This document shows positions 9,262 to 17,797 of a DNA stretch of 51,721 bases, one piece after another. Both the position numbers and the translations under genes were made by a program. The notes under the pieces were generated by a model that did not search any database, had not been told where the DNA came from, and saw only the letters and a list, made by a program, of their open reading frames with translations. How positions within the stretch are numbered: the stretch's first letter is position 1; every line of letters starts with the position of its first letter. Source of the DNA: Gemmataceae bacterium (GTDB lineage: Bacteria > Planctomycetota > Planctomycetia > Gemmatales > Gemmataceae); NCBI GenBank assembly GCA_009692065.1, contig SHZY01000023.1, forward strand, positions 1 through 51,721. The letters run 5' to 3'.

Positions 9262-10323
9262 ATGGCCGAGAAAGTCATCATCATCGGATCGGGCCCGGCG
9301 GGCTGGACTGCCGCGATCTATGCCGCCCGCGCAAATCTGCAGCCGCTCGTGTACGAAGGCGCCGTCAATGACAAGAACGCGACCCAGGGCACGCTGCCGC
9401 TCGGTCAGCTCAACCTTACTACCGAAGTCGAAAATTATCCCGGCACGCCGACCGGCGATACGCGCAGTTACCTCGCTAGCGCGCTCAAGGGGGACCGGAT
9501 CCCGTACTGGGTCAGCGCTAACAAGCCTCAGCCCAGCCACGGCATCAACGGGCCGGAACTCATGGAGTTGATGCGCCAGCAAGCGGTCAACTTCGATACC
9601 CGCATCGTAACCGACGATATCGTCAAGGTCGATTTCAAGACGCATCCGTTTCGGCTAACTTCGCTCGAGGGCCAAACGGTGGAGGCTCTGTCCATCATCG
9701 TTGCCACCGGCGCCCGCGCGAATTATCTCGGCTTGCCGTCGGAGGATCGCTTCAAGAACAATGGCGTCTCCGCGTGTGCCGTGTGCGACGGGGCGCTCCC
9801 GCGATTCCGCAACAAGCCGCTCGTCGTCATTGGCGGGGGCGACTCGGCGGTTGAAGAAGCGACCTACCTCAGCAAGTTTGCCAGCCAGGTCTACCTGGTG
9901 GTTCGCCGCGATGTGCTTCGTGCCAGCAAGATCATGCAGGGCCGGGCCTTGGCGAATCCCAAGATCACCATGAAATGGCATCGTACGCTTGACGAGGTGC
10001 TCGGCGACGACAAGACGGGCGTCACCGGCGCACGCCTCAAGAGCACCGTGGATGACGCGCGCGAGCAGCTCGACGTTGGCGGCGTCTTCCTGGCGATTGG
10101 GCACACGCCGAACACCGATTTCCTCGACGGCCAGCTCCAGCTCGATCCGAAGGGCTATGTCATCTGGACGAAAGGGCAGCGGACCAACACCAGCGTGGAA
10201 GGCGTCTTCGCCGCGGGAGATGTGGCCGACAGCTACTATCGCCAGGCCGTCACCGCCGCCGGCACCGGCTGCCAATCGGCCCTCGACGCGGAACGATGGC
10301 TGGCGGAGAAGGGGTATCATTGA
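9262..10323 (+). CDS. trxB: Thioredoxin reductase
   Basis: 353 aa. The FAD-binding motif is [16 protein letters not shown] near the N-terminus, the redox-active pair is C172-A-V-C175-D, the NADPH-binding motif is [13 protein letters not shown], and the C-terminal FAD motif is [10 protein letters not shown]. It transfers electrons from NADPH to thioredoxin in the cytoplasm. It is longer than the roughly 320-aa enterobacterial enzyme because of an insert between ENYPG and GPELM (about residues 76-105). The ATG at 9262 is preferred over upstream in-frame codons because of GAGGAGAAG just upstream and because it sits directly before the Rossmann fold. It converges on a methyltransferase gene, with a palindrome over both stops. 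Confidence 0.93.
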   Translation: MAEKVIIIGSGPAGWTAAIYAARANLQPLVYEGAVNDKNATQGTLPLGQLNLTTEVENYPGTPTGDTRSYLASALKGDRIPYWVSANKPQPSHGINGPELMELMRQQAVNFDTRIVTDDIVKVDFKTHPFRLTSLEGQTVEALSIIVATGARANYLGLPSEDRFKNNGVSACAVCDGALPRFRNKPLVVIGGGDSAVEEATYLSKFASQVYLVVRRDVLRASKIMQGRALANPKITMKWHRTLDEVLGDDKTGVTGARLKSTVDDAREQLDVGGVFLAIGHTPNTDFLDGQLQLDPKGYVIWTKGQRTNTSVEGVFAAGDVADSYYRQAVTAAGTGCQSALDAERWLAEKGYH

Positions 10324-10375
10324 GCCGCTCGGGGCGTAGCATGCGCGCCGCGCGCATGCTACGCCCTGAGCGGCT
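10323..10375. repeat. Palindrome between convergent trxB and methyltransferase
   Basis: Arms 10323-10347 and 10351-10375 pair over 25 bp with one mismatch and a 3-nt centre. It overlaps the last base of the trxB stop and the stop of the opposite gene, filling the entire gap. The ends read AGCCGCTC/GAGCGGCT, linking it to the TAGCCGCTC group. It may act as a two-way terminator, though no U-tract is present. Confidence 0.9.
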
Positions 10376-11030
10376 AGACAGTGGTTGCCCACGTCCAGTG
10401 CCGATCGCTCGTCGGCTGCACCGTGATCGGATCGAACCCGAGGCGGGCCACCAGGCCGCGCACTTCGTCCAGCGTCAAGGCGGCGTGCAGCGAATCACCG
10501 AACATTTTCTGCTGATGGGCGTTGGCGTCCCCCGCGTAGGTTTGCACAAGCTGCCGAAGCGACGTCTCATCCACGGGCCGCAATAGATCGCGCACGAACA
10601 GCAGGCCGCCAGGCTTGACGACGCGAATCATTTCGGCGAGGACGGCAAACGGCGTCGGGATGTGATGGACAATGCTGTTGGACATTGCCGCATCAACGTT
10701 GCCCGCCGCAAAGGGCATCCGCTTGGCATCGCACAGCCGAAGGTGGATGCGTTCGCTCAAGCCGGCACGCTCCACGTTCGTCTGGCCGACGCGCAGCATT
10801 TGCTCGGCCATGTCGATTGCCACCACGTGGACCGTTGGCTGTCGCTGGCACAACGCGATCGGAATCTGCGCGGTGCCGGTGCCGACGTCGAGGACCGTTT
10901 GGAATTTATTGTTCAGATGGAGCAAATCGGCCACGAACATCTGGTTGACGTGCGTGTGATCCATCTGATCGTAGTCGATGGCCTCTTCGGCAGAGTCCAT
11001 CACTTCCGGCTCCAGAACACGCGTCAACAT
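10374..11030 (-). CDS. Class I SAM-dependent methyltransferase
   Basis: 218 aa. The SAM-binding motif I is VLDVGTGTAQIP (about 46-57), motif II includes VVAIDMAEQML, and motif IV/V shows MSNSIVHHI and VVKPGGLLFVRD. This is the UbiE/Coq5-like Methyltransf_11 type of small-molecule methyltransferase. The acceptor is unknown. No quinone genes adjoin it, although mqnC lies 25 kb away. It follows the 134-aa unknown gene on the same strand, with a palindrome 16 nt before its start. Confidence 0.85.
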   Translation of the reverse strand: MLTRVLEPEVMDSAEEAIDYDQMDHTHVNQMFVADLLHLNNKFQTVLDVGTGTAQIPIALCQRQPTVHVVAIDMAEQMLRVGQTNVERAGLSERIHLRLCDAKRMPFAAGNVDAAMSNSIVHHIPTPFAVLAEMIRVVKPGGLLFVRDLLRPVDETSLRQLVQTYAGDANAHQQKMFGDSLHAALTLDEVRGLVARLGFDPITVQPTSDRHWTWATTV

Positions 11031-11045
11031 GATGGATCCCGAAAT

Positions 11046-11114
11046 GTTTAACCGCTCGCCTCTGGCGAGCGCGGGCCCTATTGCCCAGCGCTCGCCAAAG
11101 GCGAGCGGCTAAAC
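11046..11114. repeat. Palindrome, 27-bp arms, TTAACCGCTCGCC type
   Basis: Arms 11046-11072 and 11088-11114 pair with two mismatches around a 15-nt loop. Each arm also contains a smaller internal hairpin (CTCGCC..GGCGAG), so a cruciform or a branched RNA could form. It lies between two minus-strand genes, 16 nt after the upstream gene's stop. Confidence 0.9.
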
Positions 11115-11130
11115 GTGGGTTGATGATCGA

Positions 11131-11535
11131 TCAAACTGTTACCAATTCCTCGATGCGGTTGACGCCGACCGTGGCCTCCAGCTGACCGCGAGCTTCGCGT
11201 TCCGTACGGAAGACACTGGCGAGTTCCGCACGCACCTCGAAATCGTAATCCGCACAGCGATCCCACTCGCGGATCACCAACGAGGTCGCCGGATTGAGCC
11301 CGGCAATGTTGTTCAGCCAGCAGATTCCGGCGTCCAGCGTCATCTTGGCCGTCCGAGGGTGGTTCCAGGCGATATGCGTCGCCAGGCACCCCATCGGCAC
11401 CGTGTGGGTGAAGCTGCCATGGATCAAGAGCGGACTATCTTTTTCCAGCAAATCGATCACGCGGTCCAGCCCCACATAGGTGATGTTGGGCAACCACGAC
11501 GTCGTCAATTCACGGACGCATTCGGGTGATAGCAT
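11131..11535 (-). CDS. Conserved-looking hypothetical protein
   Basis: 134 aa, not recognised. It is a soluble, mixed alpha/beta sequence without a signal peptide or membrane segment: LSPECVRELTTSWL at the start, then LIHGSFTHTVPMGCLATHIA and HPRTAKMTLDAGICWLNNIA. Internal His and Cys residues could bind metal, but no named motif is visible. The ATG at 11535 was chosen over a longer reading to 11577 because the extension is not protein-like; AAGGG lies about 8 nt upstream. It precedes the methyltransferase gene on the same strand, separated by a palindrome. Confidence 0.6.
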   Translation of the reverse strand: MLSPECVRELTTSWLPNITYVGLDRVIDLLEKDSPLLIHGSFTHTVPMGCLATHIAWNHPRTAKMTLDAGICWLNNIAGLNPATSLVIREWDRCADYDFEVRAELASVFRTEREARGQLEATVGVNRIEELVTV

Positions 11536-11978
11536 GGCAAAACCCTTTTGAAAGCTCCTGGCAGAGGATAGGTCCACAACTGGCCGGAATCGGCGTGATC
11601 ATTATACCCCTCGGCTCGTCCGGGTGAAATGCGAGAAAATCAGATTCGGGCCCCGTGGCCTACGTAACGCATTATCTGCGTGTAAGTTAAGTTGGACCCG
11701 CGGACTGCGAAAATAGGCTGACTTTGTGATTGACTGCCGGTGAAAAAACCCCGCTGTTCGCAGGAAGCGAAGCAGCGGGGCCGGAACAGAGAAGAGGCCG
11801 AATCGAGTAGGTGGAAGTTACCCTAACCGTAAACTCGCGTCAATACCAAATTTGCAAAAATTACAATTTCTCAGCACGATGCGGACCACGGAGGACACCG
11901 ATGACACGGATGGGAAAAGCGGACCGTCCCGCCTATGTTATCCCCTTGGAACTTGGCCAATTTTGGAGGACCCCCACC
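11536..11978. other. Non-coding stretch between divergent genes
   Basis: About 440 nt without a convincing gene. It holds a strong hairpin (11749-11780) and a one-armed copy of the CCACGGA..ACACGGAT type repeat at 11886-11914. The composition is lower in GC than the flanks (several A/T-rich patches near 11690-11740 and 11810-11880), consistent with divergent promoters, but I cannot place a confident -35/-10 pair. Confidence 0.5.
11743..11780 (-). terminator. Hairpin with A-run: possible minus-strand terminator
   Basis: The stem CCCCGCTG / CAGCGGGG (11749-11756 and 11773-11780) has an inner TTCGC/GCGAA pairing and an AAAAAA at 11743-11748. Read on the minus strand this is a stem followed by U6. 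No minus-strand gene ends just upstream, so it may stop antisense transcription or be a relic. Confidence 0.45.
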
Positions 11979-13172
11979 ATGTCGATCCAATCCGTCGATC
12001 CCGATCAAGCCATCGCCCGCTTGATGCGATTCCTGTCTATCGAAGGCATCACCGGGCAGGAACAAGCGATCGGCACCGATGTCGTGCGTTGTCTACGTGA
12101 GCTTGGCATTCCGGAGGACGCCATCCGCTTCGATCACGCCAACGCCCAGATCCCGCTGCCGACGCAGACCGGCAACCTGATCGTAACGTTGCCAGGAACC
12201 AAACCGGGGCCGCGCAGGCTTTTCTCGACTCACCTAGACACCGTCCCGCTTTGCGCCGGCGCGGCACCGATCCGCAAAGGCAACCGCATTGTGCCGCAAG
12301 GGCAGACGGCGCTGGGCGGCGACAATCGCACCGGCGTCGCGTGCTTGGTCACCATGCTGGCCGAGTTGTATGCACGCAGGATTCCTTACGGCCCGATGAC
12401 CGTTCTTTTCACGGTGCGCGAAGAAAGCGGGCTCTGGGGCGCGCGCACGGTCGATCTCAAAGATCTTGGCAATCCGGTCATGGGCTTCAACGTCGACGGG
12501 GGCTCACCGCGCAACATCACGATCGGCGCCGTCGGCGCGGACCGCTGGGAAGTCGAGATCGTCGGCAAGGCGGCGCACGCCGGCGTTCATCCCGAGCGCG
12601 GCATTTCCGCCACCATCGTCGCCGCCCGGGCGCTGGCAGTGATTTACAAGGCGGGCTGGTTCGGAAAAGTGAAAAAAGGCGGCCAGCAAGGAACGTCCAA
12701 CGTCGGTCCTGTCGGCGATGCCCAGGGGCGATGCGCCGGCCAGGCGACCAACGTCGTCACCGATTACGTCAAGGTGCAGGGCGAATCGCGCAGCCATGAC
12801 ATCAAGTTCATCACCGCCATCACCTCTGCCTATCGCCAGGCCTTCAAGCAAGCGGCCACGGAGGTGCGCGACGATCAAGGCAAAACGGCGAAAGTGAAGT
12901 TTCACAACTTCCGCAGCTACTTCCCCTATCGTCTCAAACCAGCCAGCCCCGTCGTGCAGGCCGCCCAGGGCGTGGCATCGGCCCTTGGCTGGCAGACGAC
13001 GCTGCACCTTTCCAACGGCGGTCTGGACGCCAACTGGCTCGCGCGGCACGGCATTCCCACGCTCACCTTCGGCGCCGGCCAGCACGACGTGCATACCATC
13101 CGGGAATATGCCGACCTCGACGAATTTCTCGAAGGCTGCAGCTACGCGCTGGCGCTCGCAGCACAAACCTAA
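11979..13172 (+). CDS. M20-family metallopeptidase (peptidase T-like)
   Basis: 397 aa. The M20 di-zinc signature residues are visible: FSTHLDTV (first His/Asp), LGGDNRTG (bridging Asp), VREESG (general base and metal Glu), NVDGG (metal Asp), with a C-terminal GAGQHDVHT supplying the last His. The dimerisation domain sits between about 190 and 310 (KAAHAGVHPERG). The closest type is peptidase T/tripeptidase-like aminopeptidases that act on short peptides in the cytoplasm. The ATG at 11979 has TGGAGGA 8 nt upstream, which decides it over an in-frame extension to 11811. Confidence 0.87.
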   Translation: MSIQSVDPDQAIARLMRFLSIEGITGQEQAIGTDVVRCLRELGIPEDAIRFDHANAQIPLPTQTGNLIVTLPGTKPGPRRLFSTHLDTVPLCAGAAPIRKGNRIVPQGQTALGGDNRTGVACLVTMLAELYARRIPYGPMTVLFTVREESGLWGARTVDLKDLGNPVMGFNVDGGSPRNITIGAVGADRWEVEIVGKAAHAGVHPERGISATIVAARALAVIYKAGWFGKVKKGGQQGTSNVGPVGDAQGRCAGQATNVVTDYVKVQGESRSHDIKFITAITSAYRQAFKQAATEVRDDQGKTAKVKFHNFRSYFPYRLKPASPVVQAAQGVASALGWQTTLHLSNGGLDANWLARHGIPTLTFGAGQHDVHTIREYADLDEFLEGCSYALALAAQT

Positions 13173-13176
13173 GAAA

Positions 13177-13317
13177 TGAACCACGGGGGGAGCACGGGGA
13201 AAAATGCAAAGAGAGGAAGAGTGGAATTGAGTTTACACTCTTTCTCTTCCCCGTTTTCCCCCGTGCTCCCCGTGGTTCAATTCTTGGTCGCGATCACCCC
13301 GTCCTCCCCGTGGTTCA
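13177..13317. repeat. CCACGGGGAGCACGGGG inverted repeat
   Basis: The left arm (13177-13199, TGAACCACGGGGGGAGCACG) pairs with a right arm at about 13256-13279, and a third partial copy ends at 13317. Inner segments also pair (AGAGGAAGAG with CTCTTTCTCTTCC). It begins 5 nt after the M20 peptidase stop. A sister copy is at 23059-23130. Such CCACGG-type repeats are frequent in Planctomycetes and other environmental genomes. Confidence 0.88.
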
Positions 13318-13395
13318 CTTTGCTTGGCTGGCCTTGCCAAGCGGGCAGCGGCTACGAGAATGAACCGAGCAGCCTTTTCCCCAAGGACCGCCGTG

Positions 13396-14526
13396 ATGTC
13401 GCAAGCTCCCGCGCCGCCGCCACCGCTCGCGAAAAAACCGGACTGGATGCCGCGCATGTGGGAAGGCTGCGAGTTCTTCGCCTGGCTCAAACTCCTCTTC
13501 CGCAATCGCTTTGCCGTGCATCCGCGCCTATGGTACATCGCCGTCATCATCACGGTCATGAGCTTTACGAACACGTTGCTTCGTCTCCTGCAAGACGCGA
13601 TTTATGGTCGGGCGGTCCGCAAGGTCAAGATTTCGCAGCCACCGATCTTTCTCCTGGGCCATTGGCGCACGGGCACCACGCTCTTGCACGAGATGATGAT
13701 CTGCGACGAGCGTTTCGGTTACCCGACCACGTTCGAATGCCTGGAGCCGAACCACTTCCTGTTGACCGAAGGCTTCTTCACGCGCTGGTTCCAGTTCTTG
13801 ATGCCGGCGAGTCGGCCCATGGATAACATGAGGGCCGGCTGGGATCGTCCCCAGGAGGACGAGTTTGCCATGTGCATGTTCGGCGTTGGCTCGCCGTACT
13901 TGACGATTGCCTTTCCGAATCGGCCGCCGCAGGACCAGGAGTTTCTCGATCTTGAGGGCGTGTCGGCAACGGGCCTGCGCCGGTGGAAGCGGGCGTTCAA
14001 GCATTTCCTGCGCAAGATCACCTACAAGACGGGCAAACGGCTGGTGCTGAAGTCGCCGCCGCACACCGCCCGCATCAAGACGCTCAAGGATATGTTTCCG
14101 GAAGCGATTTTCATCCATATCGTGCGCGATCCGTATGTCGTCTTTCCGTCCACGGTCAACCTGTGGCGAACGCTCTACAAGACGCACGGCCTGCAAGCGC
14201 CGACCTACGCCGGGCTGGAAGAGCAGGTCCTGCAGACATTCGTGCGCCTGTATGACAAGCTGGAGGAGGGCAAGAAGCTGCTCGGCCCGGAACGCTTTTA
14301 CGAATTGCGCTACGAGGACCTGATCAAGGACCCGCCAGGCGAGATGAAAAAAATCTACCACCACTTCCACCTCGCGGGCTTCGAGGCGTACCTGCCGAGG
14401 TTACAGGAGTACCTCGCCAGCGTCAAGGGCTACGAGACGAACAAGTACCAACTCAGCGACGAACAACGCGCCCAGATCGCCAGCCGCTGGGGCGACGTGA
14501 TCCGGCGCTACGGCTACACTGTCTAG
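13396..14526 (+). CDS. Sulfotransferase
   Basis: 376 aa. The PAPS-binding 5'-phosphosulfate loop is LGHWRTGTTLLHE (near residues 87-99) and the 3'-phosphate motif is HIVRDPYVVFPST (about 237-249). The sequence LKSPPHT between them is the usual helix before the core strand. It is a Sulfotransfer_3-like enzyme moving sulfate from PAPS to a carbohydrate, lipid or protein tyrosine; the acceptor is not visible. A hydrophobic stretch near residues 46-60 may mediate membrane contact. The ATG at 13396 begins a Pro-rich leader; the extension upstream overlaps the repeat and is not protein-like. Multiple sulfotransferases are typical of Planctomycetes. Confidence 0.86.
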   Translation: MSQAPAPPPPLAKKPDWMPRMWEGCEFFAWLKLLFRNRFAVHPRLWYIAVIITVMSFTNTLLRLLQDAIYGRAVRKVKISQPPIFLLGHWRTGTTLLHEMMICDERFGYPTTFECLEPNHFLLTEGFFTRWFQFLMPASRPMDNMRAGWDRPQEDEFAMCMFGVGSPYLTIAFPNRPPQDQEFLDLEGVSATGLRRWKRAFKHFLRKITYKTGKRLVLKSPPHTARIKTLKDMFPEAIFIHIVRDPYVVFPSTVNLWRTLYKTHGLQAPTYAGLEEQVLQTFVRLYDKLEEGKKLLGPERFYELRYEDLIKDPPGEMKKIYHHFHLAGFEAYLPRLQEYLASVKGYETNKYQLSDEQRAQIASRWGDVIRRYGYTV

Positions 14527-14671
14527 CCGCAGCGCCGTCGGCGTGCGCGCGTGGCATGGCGCCATCTTTTTTGTGTTCTTGCCAAGAAAACAGATGAAAA
14601 AGCGCCGGATCTCGGCCATACTATTCCTTTCCGCAAACTTGACGTGCTGAAATCCCTACCGAGAGTCCACC

Positions 14672-16126
14672 ATGAAGAACCTGCCGATCCTGCGAAGCAT
14701 TTGCCTGATTCTTTTGTCGGCGCCGCTCCTTACCGCTCAAGACCGCGCCGGCGATTTGCCCTCGGCGTTCGACCTGCGCACCGTCGGCGGCGTCACGCCG
14801 ATCAAACGCCAGCAAGGCGGCACCTGCTGGGCGCATGGCACCATGGCAGCGATCGAAAGCAATCTGCTTGTCTCGGGCGTCTGGAAGAAAATCGGCGACG
14901 GCGATGTGCCCTCTCTCTCCGAATACCATCTCGACTGGTGGAACGGCTTTAACCAGCACAAGAATAACGATCACCCTGACGCCATCAAGGATCGCACCGG
15001 CCTCAACGTCCACTTCGGCGGCGATTACCGCGTCTCGGCGGCCTATATCTCGCGCGGCGATGGCGTGGTGGGCGTTCCCCTCACGGATAAGAAAGCGATC
15101 GTCATGCCTGCGCTCGGCATCGCCCTGGACCCGAGCTCGTATCGCGTTGCCCTGGGTCACATCGATCCCCGCTACCAACGCTACTACGTCCGCGATATCG
15201 AGTGGTTCACCATCGGCGACAACCTCGAGAACATCGATGCGATCAAACGGCGCGTCATCTCCCAGGGCGCAGTCGGCACGGCCATGGCCGTCAACAAGGG
15301 GCTGATGGCCAAGGATTTCGTCCACTACCAACCGCTCCAACATACCTCGAAGCCGAACCACGCCATCGCCATCGTCGGCTGGGACGACGACAAGGTCAGC
15401 GCCGATCCCGACAAGAAACTGCCGAAGCCAGGCTGCTGGCTCATCAAGAATAGCTGGGGCGTCGAGCGCGGTGACAAGGGCTACTACTGGATTTCCTACT
15501 ACGACAAGGTTTGCTGCCGCGACCCGGAGATGGGCGCCGTCTCCTTCCGCAATGTCGAGTCGATGAAGTACTCCCACGTCTACTACCACGACTACCACGG
15601 CTGGCGCGACACCATGAAGGACGTCGCCAAGGCGTTCAACCTCTTCACGGCGTCGGCAAATCATCGGCTCAGCAGCCTCAGCTTCTACACCGCTGCCGAC
15701 GATGTCCGCTACACCGCGAAGATCTACAGCCGATTCGAGAAAGGCGAACTGCAAGGCCTACGCGCCACCAAGAGCGGCACGATTCAGCGCGCCGGGTTCC
15801 ACACCGTCGATCTCGATGCGGCCGTCGATGTGAAAAAAGGTGAGACATTCATCATCTGCCTGGAACTCTCCCGCGGCGGGCAGGCGTTTGATCGCACGTC
15901 CGAGATCGAGGTTTTGTTGCAGCCGAAGGGCAAAGCCAAGCAACCAGCAGGTCCCAAGGGCCCGAATGGCGGGCCAATCGTGATCTCCAAGGCAAACCCC
16001 GGCGAAAGCTTTTACCACGATGGCACGGCCTGGCGCGATCTCTATGAGCACCGCTTCGACAATCCCAAGTGGGCGACCTTCGACAAGACTGCCAACTTCT
16101 GCATGAAGGCGCTCATCGCCAAGTGA
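14672..16126 (+). CDS. Secreted papain-like (C1A) cysteine protease with C-terminal beta domain
   Basis: 484 aa. The signal peptide covers residues 1-22. Catalytic residues are Q48 (oxyanion), C52 (GGTCWAHG), H230 (PNHAIAIVGWD) and N260 (LIKNSWG), so the enzyme looks active. No propeptide is evident: the mature fold begins almost at once with DLPSAFDLRTVGGVTP. From about 295 a beta-rich module starts (MKYSHVYYHDYHGWRD) resembling the lectin-like domain attached to bacterial C1A proteases. It is probably exported to the periplasm or beyond. It is followed by the cyanophycinase-like gene, also exported, in the same orientation. Confidence 0.87.
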   Translation: MKNLPILRSICLILLSAPLLTAQDRAGDLPSAFDLRTVGGVTPIKRQQGGTCWAHGTMAAIESNLLVSGVWKKIGDGDVPSLSEYHLDWWNGFNQHKNNDHPDAIKDRTGLNVHFGGDYRVSAAYISRGDGVVGVPLTDKKAIVMPALGIALDPSSYRVALGHIDPRYQRYYVRDIEWFTIGDNLENIDAIKRRVISQGAVGTAMAVNKGLMAKDFVHYQPLQHTSKPNHAIAIVGWDDDKVSADPDKKLPKPGCWLIKNSWGVERGDKGYYWISYYDKVCCRDPEMGAVSFRNVESMKYSHVYYHDYHGWRDTMKDVAKAFNLFTASANHRLSSLSFYTAADDVRYTAKIYSRFEKGELQGLRATKSGTIQRAGFHTVDLDAAVDVKKGETFIICLELSRGGQAFDRTSEIEVLLQPKGKAKQPAGPKGPNGGPIVISKANPGESFYHDGTAWRDLYEHRFDNPKWATFDKTANFCMKALIAK

Positions 16127-16140
16127 TGTGCACTCATATA

Positions 16141-16191
16141 GCCCGCCAATCATGGCTGGTAGGCAATAAGGCCCGCCGTAATTGGCGGGCC
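16141..16191. repeat. GC-rich hairpin after protease gene
   Basis: GGCCCGCC (16170-16177) pairs with GGCGGGCC (16184-16191) around GTAATT; a third element, GCCCGCCAAT at 16141-16150, can compete by pairing with ATTGGCGGGC at 16181-16190. AGCTTTT follows. It is likely to end transcription weakly between the protease and the cyanophycinase-like gene, or to switch between two pairings. Confidence 0.65.
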
Positions 16192-16214
16192 AGCTTTTGA
16201 ATGGTTAGGCTGAC

Positions 16215-17735
16215 ATGAAGACCCTGCACCATCGCTTGACGTGGCTCGCGATCGTATTACTGGTTCCCCTGGTCTCGATCCATGCGCAACCGCCGCGCAT
16301 CGATCCCGCCGGCATTCCGGGGGCGATGTTGATCTGCGGCGGCGGCGATGTCTCGGCGGCGGCCTTTGATCGGTTCATCGACCTCGCGCAGGGCGCCAAG
16401 GCGAAGGTCGCCGTCGTCCATGTCAACGACGCCGACGCCGCGGAAGCAGTGCTCAAGGGCTTGAAGAAAAGCGCGCAGCAGAAGGACGCCGCCGAGCCGA
16501 AGCTGATCGCGTGGAAGGACGCGAAGACCTTGGTGGACGATCTCACCGGCATCTGGCTGATCACACGCAAGGAGCAGCGTGTTTGGGAGGGCGAAATCAA
16601 GGACCGCCCGCTCCGCGCGGAATGTCTGGCTCTGCTCAATCGCCGCGGCGTTATTGCCACTTCGGGCAGGACATCGGCGCTGATTGGGCCAGCCGGAGTG
16701 AACTTACTTCCCGTTGTCGATCATAGCTGGTCCGAGAAAAAGAAGGTGTTTTACGACGGGGTCGTCACCATCCAATTAACTCCTGGCGCCGCGCTGGAGA
16801 TCCGCGGGAGAACGCTAAGCGCCGTCGGCGCAGGAACGACGTACATGTCGGTCTGGTCCAAGGGGACTACGGTGCGAACGGCCAAACTGGAAGGCAAGGC
16901 AAAAGAGGACCTGACGGCCTGGCTGCGCTCCGCCCGCGATCGCAAGGAGTCGTTCCCGCCCAAGACGGTCGAGCCGCCCGTCGTCGAAAAAGGCACGCTC
17001 GTCATCGTCGGCGGCGGCGGGCAGCCGGAAAACCTCAACAAAAAGTTCGTCGAATACGCCGGCGGCGAGGGCAAGGCGGTCATCGCAATTTTCGCCACCG
17101 CAGCGCCCGATCCGCTGCCCAAGCGCGAAGGGCTCGCCGCCGCTTTCATGAAAGCCGGCGCCAAGAAAGCGACCGTGCTCTATGGCAAAACGCAAGCTGA
17201 AGTCGAGATCAAGGAATTTCTCGACACACTCAAAGAGGCAACCGGCCTCTGGTTCGACGGCGGTCGGCAGTGGCGCTTTGTCGATTGCTACGAGAATACC
17301 AAAGCGATGCCCCTCATGTTCGATGTGCTCAAGCGCGGCGGCGTCATCGGCGGCACCAGCGCCGGCGCCACCATCCAGGGCGAGTATCTCGCGCGCGGCG
17401 GCGTCTTCGACAATTTCGATATTCGCTACGAAGGCTACGAGCGCGGCCTCGGCTTCCTCAAAGGCGTCGCCATTGACCAGCACTTCAGCCAGCGCAAACG
17501 CCATCCCGACATGACAAAGCTCATGAAGATCTACCCGCAATACCTCGGCGTCGGCATCGACGAGGCGACCGCGATCGTCGTCAAAGGCAGTATCGCCGAG
17601 GTCATCGGCAAAAACAAAGTATACTTCTACGACGCCGCGCGCAAGGTCGAGAAGGACCAGCCCGATCACGAGGCGCTGTCCGCGGGGGGACGGTATGACT
17701 TGAAGGAGCGGAAGGTGTTGGCGGGCGAGAAATGA
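16215..17735 (+). CDS. Cyanophycinase-like S51 family protein, two-domain, secreted
   Basis: 506 aa. The signal peptide ends near HAQ (residue 25). The C-terminal half (about 255-490) is a peptidase S51/cyanophycinase-like domain: LVIVGGGG start, FDGGRQWR, nucleophile S382 in VIGGTSAGA, and DQHFSQRKRHP supplying the His. The N-terminal half (about 30-230) repeats the same fold in degenerate form (GAMLICGGGD, VIATSGRTSALIG) with the TSAGA serine region altered, so only one half looks catalytic. Related enzymes release dipeptides from cyanophycin or cleave acidic peptides. Tandem with a secreted cysteine protease, it may join extracellular peptide breakdown. It converges on lptB across a palindrome. 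Confidence 0.8.
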   Translation: MKTLHHRLTWLAIVLLVPLVSIHAQPPRIDPAGIPGAMLICGGGDVSAAAFDRFIDLAQGAKAKVAVVHVNDADAAEAVLKGLKKSAQQKDAAEPKLIAWKDAKTLVDDLTGIWLITRKEQRVWEGEIKDRPLRAECLALLNRRGVIATSGRTSALIGPAGVNLLPVVDHSWSEKKKVFYDGVVTIQLTPGAALEIRGRTLSAVGAGTTYMSVWSKGTTVRTAKLEGKAKEDLTAWLRSARDRKESFPPKTVEPPVVEKGTLVIVGGGGQPENLNKKFVEYAGGEGKAVIAIFATAAPDPLPKREGLAAAFMKAGAKKATVLYGKTQAEVEIKEFLDTLKEATGLWFDGGRQWRFVDCYENTKAMPLMFDVLKRGGVIGGTSAGATIQGEYLARGGVFDNFDIRYEGYERGLGFLKGVAIDQHFSQRKRHPDMTKLMKIYPQYLGVGIDEATAIVVKGSIAEVIGKNKVYFYDAARKVEKDQPDHEALSAGGRYDLKERKVLAGEK

Positions 17736-17745
17736 CCATCGATGC

Positions 17746-17789
17746 TTACGTTTAGCGCCCGCGTGGCGCCGAGCGGGCGCTAAACGTAA
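17746..17789. repeat. Perfect palindrome, TTTAGCGCCCGC type
   Basis: Arms 17746-17762 and 17773-17789 are exact reverse complements (17 bp) around GTGGCGCCGA. The outer sequence is TTACGTTTAGCGCCCGC. It lies between the convergent cyanophycinase-like and lptB genes, 11 nt after the first stop and 8 nt before the second. Confidence 0.92.
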
Positions 17790-17797
17790 ACGCCCGA

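Noticed and set aside
13177..13317. Repeats considered as a possible CRISPR array
   Set aside because: Copies are inverted, not direct, and spacer lengths are irregular; no cas gene is near.
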